Shown in pieces: positions 1 through 11,534 of a stretch of 64,000 bases of DNA; within the stretch, counting starts at the first letter, position 1; every line of letters starts with the position of its first letter. Source of the DNA: Seiridium cupressi (taxonomy: Eukaryota; Ascomycota; Sordariomycetes; Amphisphaeriales; Sporocadaceae). The stretch spans positions 186,001 through 250,000 of the forward strand of contig JARVKI010000053.1 in the NCBI GenBank assembly GCA_036674765.1. Direction: 5' to 3'. The position numbers and the translations under genes were made by a program. The notes under the pieces are model-generated. The model was not told the DNA's origin, made no database searches, and saw only the letters and a list, made by a program, of their open reading frames with translations.

Positions 1-2
1 TT

Positions 3-77
3 GGGCACATTGCTGATATTGGACTGTTCGACACAATTACAAAGCTCGTGGGTTTTGAGCAAAAAAATGAACGATGA
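3..77 (+). CDS. possible 3' end of a gene cut by the window edge
   Basis: An open frame enters from the left edge and stops with TGA at 75-77. Its 24 residues include the segment GHIADIGLFDTITKLVGF, which reads like protein rather than random translation. No start, domain or family can be assigned from so little. It may equally be chance, or part of a decayed gene like the broken NmrA-like copy just downstream. Confidence 0.2.
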   Translation, partial: GHIADIGLFDTITKLVGFEQKNER

Positions 78-538
78 TCTCATTGGCAAGGCTGGTGCAG
101 AATAGCGTATTGGGCTTCACGTGCGAGAGGAATGAAGCGTTGAGGTTGCGTCTGTAGTGTCTCGGAAGACTTGGTCATCGGCCAATGCAGGAAATCCTCC
201 CCCCTCCGCGATACTCAGAGAGGTAGACGGCTTGATCAGTCTCCATGAGAGTCCTAGGTTGGCTACATGTTAGAAGCACGGTCGAATCCAAGAAGGTTGA
301 GGATGACCAAGACAACGAAGCATAACAAGTATAAATGACTTGTTCTTCCAAGGACACCTACTACATGTACTTGAAGCCACTGATCAGACACAACCTCATC
401 GCCTTGGTAAGTGTCGAGAAACTTCAGACCCATACCTTGAGAGGAATTTGGCCCTACAAGCTAGTCCACGTCGGTTCGAACCACTAACTCCTAATCGAAC
501 GACGACAAGCTGGTACAACTAATCGCCCTTGTCGCACT

Positions 539-870
539 ATGTCTGGGAAGAAAACTATTACTATCTTTGGAGCCGTTGGCAACTGGGGAAGAGGTGTCGT
601 TGACATGTTCCTAATGATCACAAGCTGAAGAGCGGTCGGGTCATCCGCGGCATCACTCGGAGCGTTAATAAGGAGGCATCCTCTGGGGAACCCGCCGCAC
701 GGTGAATTGAAGTCGTTTCTGCGAGCTGAAGCCCTATCTTTAGTTCAGGAGAGTCCACGTATTTTGGGTGCTAATTCATCTCCAAGGCAAATATCGACGA
801 TATAGGCATCCCTTTTCGAGCTGATCCAGGAGGGGTCCCATGCTGTGCTTGCTGTAACTAAGTATTGGGA
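539..870 (+). pseudogene. NmrA-like NAD(P)-binding protein, decayed 5' part
   Basis: An ATG at 539 opens a frame reading MSGKKTITIFGAVGNWGRG, a Rossmann-type GxxGxxG start typical of fungal NmrA-like regulators and oxidoreductases. The frame closes about 30 codons later. A shift near 612 restores NDHKLKSGRVIRGITRS and then KEAS, which continues the family pattern. A stop codon sits where a glycine is expected before IEVVSA (about 704). Further on, about 816-869, the frame reads ELIQEGSHAVLAVTKYWE, the conserved NmrA-like segment ending AVTxYWE. After that the similarity fades. The order of conserved blocks is right, but frameshifts and at least three stops break them, so this is a dead copy. 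NmrA-family proteins sense NAD(P) redox state or act as reductases; no function is expected here. Confidence 0.75.
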
Positions 871-1446
871 GTAGGTCAGCAGCAGTATCCCGTCAGATCG
901 CACCACCTTGATAGCAAGGCATTTGCAATCATACGAAAGGCAAAGATTGGAAATGCTTGACCATGTTTCCTACTCGCTCTGGTCTGATAAGAATCAGATG
1001 ACAGAGAATCGCTCCATGGAGGAGGTGGGTCTTCAATTGCTATAGTCGATGAGACCAAACGGGTAAAGCACGTGACCGGCTGATCAGCCGCCTGTTGCCA
1101 GAGCCGTGGAAGAACTGGTCAACAATACCGAGGCACGCCGACAGGCATTTTTGCCTCCGCTTTAGGACTCTAGTTTCCCCAGGATCTCGACCGTTTGGCC
1201 GACCCACCATGATTTCTCGACATCCAACCCATCTTCCTACGAGTTACGACCATATTATACAGGTGTTTTGAGACCTCTCTTGAGCACTCCTGACCTGACG
1301 ACGTCCCATTTGCGCCCGGCCTGCTCTGGTTGGACAAGAGAGCAATCGTCGCTTTGCGACCGGCGGTTGTGATACCACCCGTTGCAAATCAATCCCGACT
1401 CTTGAGCCATTGCTCCCAGTTTCCGTGTCACGGGGAGTCTTCTTAG
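871..1446. other. intergenic: pseudogene tail and PEX13 promoter
   Basis: No credible gene is seen. The first part may be unrecognisable remains of the NmrA-like pseudogene. The last 250 bp are the probable promoter and 5' leader of PEX13. Confidence 0.5.
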
Positions 1447-2969
1447 ATGGCATCGCCTCCCAAGCCGTGGGAGCGCGCCGGCGCACCCACTACATCAAGT
1501 ACGTGAAATGTCAACTCCTGCTCCGCCACCTCTCTTCGTCAGCCAACTCTGCCACGGCATCTCAAGGCCCGATGACGAGCACTCCTCGCGCATCACCTTC
1601 CCCGTGCTCCGTCTCCCAACTTTGCACACTGGCATGCCTCCAGACCAAGTGGAAAATGTAGGGCGATCACTAACAAACGATTACCAGCCATGGCTGCCCC
1701 AACCGCTACCGCACCCGGCTTATCGGCACCGCCAACTTCCAACGCCCTGACCGCACCCGCGTCGACAACATCGACGACACCTGGCACAGCGCCTGCGATT
1801 CCTCCGCGACCCGATTCTCTGGCTTCTTCTGTCAACCAAAATGCCAGCGCATATAGCCGCATGAACCAACCGGCCTATTCATCGGCCTACTCATCGCCAT
1901 ACTCCCAACTCGGTGGTTTTGGATCGCGAATGTACGGAGGCATGGGGGGCTACGGCGGATACGGAGGCATGGGGGGTTATGGTGGCATGGGGGGAATGGG
2001 AGGCATGTACGGCGGCATGTACGGTGGGATGCCAGGCATGAATCCTAACGACCCGAACAATGCGAACAGCTTGACAAACAGCTTCAACAACAGCACACAG
2101 GCCACCTTCCAGATGCTCGAGGGCATCGTCGGCGCTTTCGGTGGGTTCGCACAGATGCTGGAAAGCACGTATATGGCTACGCATTCTAGCTTTTTCGGTA
2201 AGTGAGCCACGCGTACACGCCCCTGGACACTTAGTCGCTAACGGTCGTTCCAGCCATGGTAGCGGTTGCAGAGCAGTTTGGCAATCTGAGGGATACACTT
2301 GGTTCGGTACTCGGCATCTTCACATTGATGCGGTGGATACGGACCCTGATCGCCAAGTTGACCGGCCGGCCACCACCAGCCGATGCAACTGCGCTTACAC
2401 CGGCGGCATTCGCTCGCTTCGAAGGGCGCAAGTCACCACCAGGCGCTCCTGGACAGCCCAAGCCTAGTCGGAAGCCACTGATGTTTTTCTTACTCGCCGC
2501 CTTTGGACTCCCCTTCGTGATGAGCAAGATGATCCGATCGCTTGCCGCCTCCCGAGAGCAGGAGGACCGAAAGCAACTGGAGGCCTCAGCACCCCTCGAC
2601 CCGAGCCAACTCGAGTTTTGCCGTGCGCTCTACGACTTCACGCCTCAAGATAGCGTCCAGGGCGTTGACCTTGCCGTCAAGAAGGGCGACTTTATTGCAG
2701 TGCTGTCCAAGACGGACCCCAATGGCATCCCCAGCGAATGGTGGCGCTGCCGGGCGCGCGACGGCCGTATGGGATGGCTGCCTTCCACCTTCTTGGAGGT
2801 TGCCAAGCGCCCGGGTCAGCCACTCGCTGCGATACAAGCAGCGCAGAGCGAGCCTACCTCGCCGAGAACAAACTCCATGACGAGCAACACACCAGTACCG
2901 CCGTCGGTGAGCGGCAAGCCAGGCGATGTGTCTATCGATAGCTTTCAGAAGTCGCAGTTCTACTCTTGA
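1447..2969 (+). CDS. PEX13: peroxisomal membrane docking protein Pex13
   Basis: Pex13 is the SH3-containing part of the peroxisomal import docking complex (with Pex14 and Pex17) and binds the cargo receptor Pex5. I join exons 1447-1498, 1688-2197 and 2254-2969, giving 425 residues; introns of 189 and 56 bp begin GTACGT and GTAAGT and end CAG. The first exon encodes MASPPKPWERAGAP, the start typical of fungal Pex13. Residues about 75-125 are a tyrosine/glycine/methionine-rich tract (repeated YGG, GGM). A hydrophobic segment lies near 263-277. The SH3 domain covers about 309-371, with ALYDF, a tandem WW (EWWRCR) and GWLPSTF. The C-terminus is serine/proline-rich. Downstream it converges with the karyopherin gene. 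The identification is firm; only the splice ends are by eye. Confidence 0.95.
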
Positions 2970-4027
2970 AATGAACATGGAGAAGCTGCCATTGTATGAT
3001 GATGTCCGTGGCAAAGGTGTTTGAATTGTCCATGCCAGGTAGACTTAACACGCCGCATCAGAGGTTTGCCCACGTTCCGATGATACATCGCTGCACTATC
3101 GTGTCCCTCGAGCTGAAATCGCTTTGGGTGGATTGCGGAAATTTTGTGGCTCATGGGTCGTGATATAATAAGGAGGAGGCTTTCTCGGGAATAATCCCCA
3201 GGTTTGATATAGGGAAACGGCCCAGGCGACTAATTGCAAGCATGGGCGATGACGCCGGCTTGTGGCTAGTAACATAGGTATTGGATCGTATTAGCAGTGG
3301 CGCTCTTAATCATTGGCGTTTTTAGGTTGTCGATAGGTGGCCAGGACAATGGGCCAACAAGGCAGTATTTTAGGATCTCTGAGATCAAAAGTGATATATA
3401 TCCATGTGGACCATCTTTATCGTCGGGATATAACCTTATCATTCATTGACTGGTGATTTTGCGTAACATAACCAAACTCTGAGTGTTTATTTGATTATGG
3501 TAACTGCCATTTTTGTTGGAGTGATGTTAATGTCCTTTTACTATTGAGCCATTCTTGTACTGAAGACACAACCCACCTCGAATCACAGTTGTTCTAGGTC
3601 GACCAATTTTTTATTGGGTTTCCAAGCAAGGCAGTAGCAGGGCAGCAAAACTGTATCAGTACTGTATTTCTTTTCTTTATCTTTATCTGTTCTTTTCTCC
3701 CTCCTCGACAGTCTTGGCCTTCGTTCAAGCCAACCAAGTGTATCTCCTATTCACTCGAATCGATATGTATGGACACAATTGATGTCCTCTCCCCATGAAA
3801 CGCCTCCATGCTATGCAGCGCATGTTCCTTACTGTTTCTAACAGCAAAAGTCAACACTTCAGCTAGCCTCTCTGGCTGGGGTATCCTAACAGCCTCTCTC
3901 TCCCCGACACTGCTTTCACAGTCTAATTCGTTGTTAATAACCTTGCTGGTCCTGTCGAGCGTGAACTTGCCATTTTTCGCTGGCGCGTTCTGCCCCGCTC
4001 GTTCCCCTTCGGCGAGACCCAGGTGCA
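2970..4027. other. convergent intergenic region
   Basis: This lies between the 3' ends of PEX13 (+) and the karyopherin gene (-). It is moderately AT-rich and holds the two 3' untranslated regions. No open frame with protein-like composition is seen. Confidence 0.6.
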
Positions 4028-7000
4028 CTACGAACCAGGGTCTCGAGCTTGGCCGAGTTTCTGATAGCTAGCCAGCACGTCCGAATCGATGTTGACGGCA
4101 TATGTCTCCTGGAAAGCCTGTTCGCCCCCAACCCTCTGCACAAAGCCCGCCAGTGTCTCTCTCACAAAACTGAGTGAGTTGACGCGGCTTACTGGGTCGC
4201 TCTCCCTCAGAGCCCTCTCTGATAACTCCTTGGGCGTATCCCACTCAGTTGTCTCGAGCGCCTCGGTTAGGACCAAGAGATCCTGTGTAGGATTCTCGTC
4301 GTCGAGAAGCGGAGTGATGACACTGGTCCACATGGTGAAGTAATCTTGCAGCTTGGCAAGAACAAGATCCTGCATTGGCTGGCCCAGTTCCATAAGACGA
4401 GTGAGACCCAGAAGGTTCAGCTTCCGTCGTGGGTCGTTTGAAATGCAGTCCAAGTTGGCAAACCACTCTGCACTAAGCCAATTCCATACTTGGTCAAGGG
4501 GACCTAGTGAGGCGAGCATTTCGACAAAGATGGTGGGATCGACGACGGCTATGCGTGACAGAACACTGAAGTAATCGGTGAGTGTCAAATTATTAACCTT
4601 GGGGGTTTTCCTCTTGGGCCCTGAGGTCTGGTGCGCGGTGTATGCATCGTGAATACCCTCAAACATATGTGGCAGAATCCCGCAAGACATCATATCCCCA
4701 ATGACAACCTTCAAGCCGTCCAGCTTGCCTAGCTCTTCGGCGTAACGGATGACGTACTCAATGTATCGGGTAGCAGTGTTTTGCTGCTCGCGCTGAGATT
4801 GCAACGAGTACGTTTCAGACAGGCCCTTCAATAACGACTGCCTCCAGCGATCCTCAAGCATGAACTGCGGCGCCAAGAGTAGGTAAGATCCGGCTATTGT
4901 GAGGTACATGAGATGGTGTTCGGTGTGTTCGCCCAGTAATCTGAGAGCTGGTTCAACCAGAGAGAGGAGCTCTTGAGATAAGGGAGGCGAGCTCTGATGT
5001 AATATGTTGATCCAAAGCTCGAGAGACTCGTCGATGAGATACACAAAAACATCCGATCCTTCCCTGACAGAATCGGCAATCAATGGCACGGTCATGACAT
5101 GGAATCGCTGAGATTCCTGCCTCATGGACATGACCAGGGACTGAAGAATGGTCAGGACAGCTTGCTTCAACATGTAGCCTAGGTCACTGCCGGACTCCCA
5201 TATGGCTGGGAGCGCCGAGACAATGAGATCGGCGAAAGGGTTGACATAGGTCTCCATCCGCTCAATAATGGCCTTGGTCGTGTCAAGAATGGCTAACTTG
5301 GTTTCGTCGATGTCGGTCTGATGCAATAGCTCAATCAACTCTGTTAAAATTCCCTGCGCAAAAGGGGCGAAAACCCCTCCTTCAAAGGCAAAGTCATCTG
5401 CCACCATTTTGAACTGCCTCGCAGCTGTTATGCGCACGACAATGTCGTTATTCTGGTCACTTGGACTGAGGAAGTGTCGGTAGATCTCATAGACCAACGG
5501 ACGACTGTCCTTGGAGATGCCTACGGGCACCCACTGACTAATGAGTATTCCAATTCGACGCCTCAGGACTTTGCAAAGAGGTCCTCGCTGTTGAGCATCG
5601 CTCACTAATGTCGACTTCAGGAATTCATTAAAGTCAAACTGCTTGTCTAGATGAGAGGCTGCCAGTCCCAGCGCAGTATAGACGGACTCTTTCGCCATGA
5701 TATCAGCCTGCGGGTTCCTTGCGGTCTCAAAATACGCTAGGAGCGGCTGGATGAGAAGGTGCTTGTAGCTGACGAGCAGGAAGTTGAGCACGTTTTCAGC
5801 GCAAGGTCGAACCTCCCATTCCCAGGCACTACCCTGGGTCTCCTCTTGCTGCTCCCATTCTTCCGGATTCTCCTCCCAAGCGGCGAGGTCTGCTTCGCGG
5901 AATACGAGCAGGTGGGATATGATGACGTTAGCCATCTGAACGATGAATTCATCTTTGAGCAAATCATTCTTCACACGACCTATAATATCATCTTGTTCTG
6001 ATCGGGCCTCCTTCGAACGGTACCTAAACGTCTGAGTTGGCTGATTGACCATTTTAATGCATGCCCGGCACAGAAGCAAACCCTTGAGAGCGAGTTTCTC
6101 GAGCAAAGGCCCCTCGACCTTGAACTTGGCCTCGTCCTCCATTGGCCCTTGCCGCAGGCCGCCGGACTTGTTAAACACTTCAGCAAACTTGGCTACTAGT
6201 TCCCAATAAGATCGAACTAGTTCAAATGAATTGGGAAGCGAAGCAAAGCTCGCGGGGTGAGTTTGGGCCATCTCCAAGTGAAGCTTCGTGAATTGCATAA
6301 GATGCTTTCCTACATTCTCCAAATAGAGTGGGGGTATGGGAGAGCCGTGACTGACGAAGCCCAAGAATTGGCCAAGTTGTGCCTGGGACAAGCTCCAAGC
6401 TTGCTGGACTGCACTGTCTTTGTGAGGATACTCGTAGCCGACTACCAGTAGACGCCGAAGTGTTTTGAAGGCTGCTAGACTGTTTTGCATCGCGAGAGCA
6501 GCAGCATGCTCCTCGCCTCCACCGTTCGTCCAGAATGAGATCCAGGCGGCTGTACTTCCCGTGTATATTTCACCGAGGAGGTATACTAGTTCTGGGGTGA
6601 CAGACTGCAAAGCTGATTGTGACTTGCGCAGACGAGCCGTGCCTAACTCCTTCACCACTCTGAGCAGTATGACCAGAGCCCCGGCCAGTTGAGAAGCGTC
6701 GCCATCTTTCGTTTCTCGTAGCAAGGAGACCAGGTTAGACATGGCCTCGGGCCATGCCTGGGGAAAGTCGATCCTAGTGACCTTTGCAACTACCAAAGCA
6801 TTATGCAGGGCCAGCTGCTTGTCCTCTTCTCCGATGCTGCCGCGGTAGAGACTGGAGCGAATGGTCTCCTTCTGGGGTGGTTGTATCGCATTCTGGATGG
6901 TGTGATGCCGCCAATGCTTGTCGATGCCGTTCTTTAGTTGTATGATGGCGAGCAGTCGAATCTCACGCGGGAGTGATTTGTCTAGAAAGGCGAGCTGCGC

Positions 7001-7221
7001 ATCAAAGGTGTAAGCTTGGCTTTCCAGGCCCCCCAGCTCACAAGCTCACATACCTGGAGGAGAGGGTAATAGTCGGGATGAGGCTCCCAGGAGGCGAGCT
7101 GCTGGCCAGCAGACTGGCGCTGGGCATAGTCCAAGGAGGTGCTTGCAAGCTGCAGAGTACGGCACAACTCTTGCAGGCTGAGAGGACTGGCCTCGCCCGG
7201 AACCTCAATAGCAAAATTCAT
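4028..7221 (-). CDS. KAP120: karyopherin/importin-beta family protein, Kap120 (importin-11) type
   Basis: This is a nuclear transport receptor of the importin-beta superfamily, built of HEAT-like helical repeats, that binds RanGTP and moves cargo through nuclear pores. Yeast Kap120 and animal importin-11 form this branch. Exon 1 is 7221-7054 and exon 2 is 6994-4028; the 59-bp intron starts GTATGT and ends GCAG in phase 0. The protein has 1,044 residues, the usual size. Residues about 30-80 form the importin-beta N-terminal domain, reading AGQQLASWEPHPDYYPLLQ followed by SLPREIRLLAIIQLKNGID. The rest is alternating amphipathic helices with no catalytic motif. The start is the first ATG in a frame that matches the family N-terminus. 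The branch assignment (Kap120 rather than another karyopherin) rests on length and overall pattern. Confidence 0.85.
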
Positions 7222-8290
7222 GGTTGGCTGAACGTGCTACCAAGGTGTGGCAAGTCGAGGAGCATAAAGCTCTTAACTAACTTGTGGGAGGATACAATAC
7301 ACTCTTGCTGATTTCATGCGGTTTGGGAGTCTGCTTTTTGGAGGGGCAGTTAGGCAAAGAAGTTCTAAGGCGCGCTAATGATTGCCCAGGTGCTCGCTGC
7401 GGGGGCGCGTCCGGGGGGCCCCTTGCCTTGGTTAGTGCCGAATTGGGGAAGGGACGTTGGGCTGGCGGGCTTTGGGACAGCAGCGCGGAGCTGGTGTAGG
7501 GTTTGGTCAAATATTGATTCATATACTTACGCTCAGCCCCAAGCGTTTCATACAGTGTTTTCCTACATTGAAGTTTAAAGTTACCGCCCAAGGAGAAGGA
7601 AGCAAGGGTACTACAAGAGTGGATGTTTGAAGGCTCTAGGATTCAAAATGCTGCATTGTATACTACTTGCCAATCCGGGTCAAGCAGTTTTCATACCATT
7701 AGTGTTTCGGTTGCAGCAGAGACGGCACAGTTGGAGGCTCAAGGTCTTCTGAGCAGCCCAACATCATTCCAAGTAATTGATTGATCAGTTGCCTGGTTCA
7801 TTGGAAATCAAAGTGTCATTTCACGTGTATCATGCCCTGCGCTATGGGTTTAAGACGAGTGCAATGGTGAAAATGTGTCTGAGTCTGGGGCAGGTGTGAA
7901 GTTGGATTCGATCACTCTCTACCTTATTCCACCGTGTAAGACCGATTGGTCACCCGGGGCTTGTCAAAGTCGTGGCTCAATTGGTCTTGATTGTAAACAC
8001 AGTCGACTTGAATGGGTTCTCCTAGCCTCGTCGAGGTGTGCGGTTGCCATGAAACTGAATTATGGTCGTAACGCGGGTCATCGATAAGGAGTTCTAGAAC
8101 GTACAGTAATGCAAAAACTCATCATAATTTCGTGTTTTCTGCCGCAGGAATCTTCTAGGTTGCTTGAAGAATCAGCCGGAACTGTTCGAATCCCGCAACT
8201 CGATGACGGGGGATGTTATTTCCTGTATTAGTAAAAGCTCTAACACCAATCTTTTGAGACCGCGCCGATGTCATGTATCACCTAGCAGGA
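7222..8290. other. karyopherin promoter and intergenic region
   Basis: No supported gene. The first few hundred bases are the karyopherin promoter and 5' leader. Short open frames here have no recognisable features. Confidence 0.5.
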
Positions 8291-8541
8291 TTGCCAAAAA
8301 GAATGGCATATAAAATCTCCCAATGGTCTAACCATAAAAAAACCAGATCTATTATAAAGTACGCCATTAACAAATATTAACAAGTAATAATTCCGTATTT
8401 GAATGTTTGGCAAGATTGCCATAAAAGAACAAACATAAAGATTGGTATAAAAAATCCCGTCTTAATCTAACAATAAAGAAACCAGATATATTGTAAAGCA
8501 CGCCATCAACAGATATTGAAAGGCAACAGCTCCGTACCTAC
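8291..8541. repeat. two diverged tandem copies of a ~125-bp AT-rich unit
   Basis: Unit 1 (8291-about 8400) and unit 2 (8416-8541) align from a shared start TTGCCA to a shared end YTCCGTA. They share an AAACCAGATNTATT core and the block ACGCCAT-AACA. Many differences are transitions in which unit 1 has T or A where unit 2 has C or G (CCATTAAC/CCATCAAC, ATTATAAAGT/ATTGTAAAGC). This resembles repeat-induced point mutation acting mostly on one copy. No coding potential is visible. Confidence 0.7.
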
Positions 8542-8550
8542 ATGTAGGTA
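8535..8550. repeat. perfect 16-bp palindrome
   Basis: TACCTACATGTAGGTA is its own reverse complement. It sits at the end of the second repeat unit. Similar but imperfect TACCTA/TAGGTA runs occur elsewhere between genes (about 16240-16256 and 56596-56614). A function is unknown. Confidence 0.6.
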
Positions 8551-9247
8551 GCTGGCTATCCTTCTCGGTATTCTTATTGAAATTCTGCTCGGCGATCTTG
8601 TGCCTCAGCTTTCACAATTGCCCGCGAAAGGGGGCTCTAACTTTACCACTACTTGCTCAAACCATTGCCCTGTGCTAAGGCGAACTATTCTGGTGGCGAC
8701 GTTACTATCTTATTGTCCAGTCGATTTATAAGTAAAGAACATTTGAGAGTAGGCTGAAGAACCTCTGTCCTAAATTGTCCCTATAGAACCATGTCCTTCT
8801 CCGTATGGATGAGGCTCGATCTGAAGCGTCTCATTGGCGCATTCTCGCTTGATATGATGCCTTTGATGCTTTAGAATATGGATTCGCCTCCTTTATCAAA
8901 TCTATGGGGTGCTTACGTTTCTTAGTTAGTTGAGTCAGCTCGTTCGTCTTTCGACTACTTCAAGATTACGTGCTGAGATTTGTACCTTTTCAGGCCTGAC
9001 CCAAATCAAACACAAAATCCCTCCTGTAATGCTGATTCTAGGATTTCTAGTAGAAACTTGTTCCTCAGTGAATCGTCGGAGGACAAGCACGTTGTCGCTG
9101 GGAACAAGTGCTGTGTTGCGTTTAGATGAATCGATATCTACCGATCATGAAGTATCACAACGGTCATTTTCTACCAACCATCCGTGCACTCCCGATAACT
9201 CGCACCTCCGACGATGGCACTTGAAAAATGAGCATTGGTCTCGTTGA
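8551..9247. other. intergenic, no gene seen
   Basis: AT-rich at the left. It contains the 3' flank of the minus-strand transcription factor. Open frames here are short and without family features. Confidence 0.5.
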
Positions 9248-11534
9248 TCATATAGTTCCACCAAAGCTATCGGCCCAATTGTCGAGAATACCCAAGTCAG
9301 GGTATGTGGGGAAGTCGGATTCCATTAGTAACGCCATATCGTCCGTCGCACTCGAAGTGGCCCCGGAAATCCAAGGGTCGCCGACAGAGTCTTGCTTTGG
9401 TGACTGTGATAGAATGGAATAGTCCCTGGCCACCTCTCGCACTTCATCTGCAATTTTTCGCGAGATGGCCCATATATTCCCACTACAATAGTTAACGTTA
9501 GCAATTTCTTCCTCGAGTACTATTGGGAGTCGAAGGTCATGTTTAAAGAGCAAGATTGCCTAATCACGAAGCACGCGGTGTTTACTCGTAGACAGGATCG
9601 GCTATGGAAGAGATGGAATGATATGAGAGTTACTAACTGAGCTGTCATAATATGCAGCAACATATTCAGTTTCTCCCTGTGATCTGGTGTGTCAAGACCG
9701 AGGAAAACGCATGCATCAAGGTAGGCGACAGCTACCCAAAGCAGTCCTGGCAAGCAAAGAGGACTGAGGTTCTTGGTGGGGAATGATTCTCGAAACAGGC
9801 GACAGACGCTGTTAGCTGCCTGGACGTCGATCGGGATAGCATTCCACCCGAAGGCCTTGATTTTCTGCGCTTGTCGATGAGGTCCTCGAGCGGGTCCCAG
9901 AGGAAAAGTTTGCTGAAGATTGAGACCTTGTCTTGAGGCGCATTGGCGTATACTCAAGCGATTCCTGATACTGCATCAGCAAGGAGAACATCGAATCCAC
10001 GAGAAGAACCTACTGTTGTGCGAATGCTATAGCATGGAAAAGGATCATATCCGCCACGCCACCCGAGTCCACCACTACAACACATGGAGTCAGTAAATGC
10101 TTCTTCAAAAATGCTTGGAGAGTCATCGGGAGTTAGAAGCTATGTTTCACGAGCAGAAACACCTGATGAAGAACCGGCGAACTCCCGAAACAGGCTATAC
10201 GGGGCATGAAATAACTCTGGAAGATGCTTACAGTCCATCTTCCATTGCGGCAATTTGATCAACCAGTCACAGAGAAGAGAATCCGCACGCTCGAAAAGTT
10301 CCAGTTTTTTCTCATCCGAGCTGTCGCGGAAGGGCAAAATGAGTTTCCTCGAGATGCGACACATGTCAATGAGATACGTCCACGATGAGAACTCAGCAGA
10401 ACCTAGTTTATTCTGCAGGTCGTATTGTGCAAGTGAAATTGAGGGTGGTATTTGCTAAAACAGGACGCTCGTTGGTTACTATGATCTCCATGATGTTTTG
10501 ACAGCAGCAGCGCTTGGATGCAGAAGATGGAGGAGATGGAGGGAGGACTTACACCTGCGTCATATTCCCATTCCTCACACGGCAGATCGACGTCGCCGAT
10601 ACCTTCGTGCAACATCATCTTTTCTGAAGGATCGCAAGCAAGTCGCATCCAGTCCACCAAGTAGAGTCCCCAGTAAACACGTCGATGACTTTCAGCTAGG
10701 ATTGGGTCGGCGGTTGTATCTGCGAAAGTTTTGTGCTGCATTCCGATCTCCAGGGACATTGATATTGCTCTGTTTATCCACCCATTCTGATATTCGAACT
10801 TCATCTCTCCTAGGGCTGCTATGCTTAGTATGAGGAGCCCAAGGACTGACTGCGGAGTCATGGGTAGAGGTCCGCAAGCAGCTGAAAAGGCAGCTTCTCT
10901 CAGCTCTTCCGCCCGCACACGAGGAGAATATAGAGCTCCTACAAATCTAACCACCGAGATCAAGAAATGCATCGATTCGGGTTCCAGCTCCAGGTATCTT
11001 AGAAAACGATGCTTTGGAAGCATCATAGAATGACTTGGGTGGAAACAGGTATAATACGCTGTGAGGAAGGCATCCTCGTCCCTGCTGGATGATGACGATC
11101 TCTCATGGTCCAGGTTGTGGCAGCGTGTACTGCTCCCATATATAGTCGAACCTACGGCCGGGCTAGTACTCGGCGCGCGAAGAAGTGCTGCAGTCAATGG
11201 CGGTGCCGGAGGCTTGTCTGATATCAGGCTTCGCTCCTTGGGATCCCGAATGCCTCGTCTCGATTTAGCGTAAAAGCACGTTTTGTTTTCTGCCGAACAC
11301 CGCTTGCACTTTGGCATCGTGCCGTCGCATTTAACATGCCTATGAATTGCTTAATATAGGTTCCATCTTCGGGAAGGTTAGGGGTGCAGACTTTGAGCGG
11401 CATTGAATGCATGCTCGAGAAACACGAATTGATGCCGTAGAGCGAGGGTTGGCTTTGACATCAAGATCTTCGATGGAAGATGTCGCCGAAGCCTGACGAC
11501 TTTGGCGTGACTTCTCGCTTGCCGATTCCGACAT
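9248..11534 (-). CDS. Zn(II)2Cys6 fungal-specific transcription factor
   Basis: This is a nuclear regulator with a Gal4-type binuclear zinc cluster followed by a fungal transcription-factor middle domain. Exon 1 is 11534-11392 and exon 2 is 11339-10553; the join completes Cys42-x2-Cys45-x6-Cys52-x6-Cys59-x2-Cys62-x6-Cys69, an ideal zinc cluster. The middle domain begins near residue 105 and includes the block HRRVYWGLYLVDWMRL, typical of this domain. Exons 10454-10163 and 10113-10014 follow well. The 3' part is less certain: I favour 9970-9634 and 9559-9248 (about 656 residues), ending LGILDNWADSF. An alternative splits the last exon but needs a 38-bp intron. No pathway genes lie beside it, so its targets are unknown. 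It appears intact. Confidence 0.8.

Noticed and set aside
473..490. GGTTCGAACC resembling a tRNA B box
   Set aside because: No T stem pairing, no anticodon arm or acceptor stem in the right places.
8185..8210. TTCGAAT-containing stretch resembling a tRNA T-loop
   Set aside because: Flanking bases do not pair as a T stem, and no acceptor stem or A box was found.
9483..9520. 38-bp intron in the transcription factor gene
   Set aside because: Shorter than any other intron inferred here; a 74-bp intron at 9560-9633 explains the frame without it.
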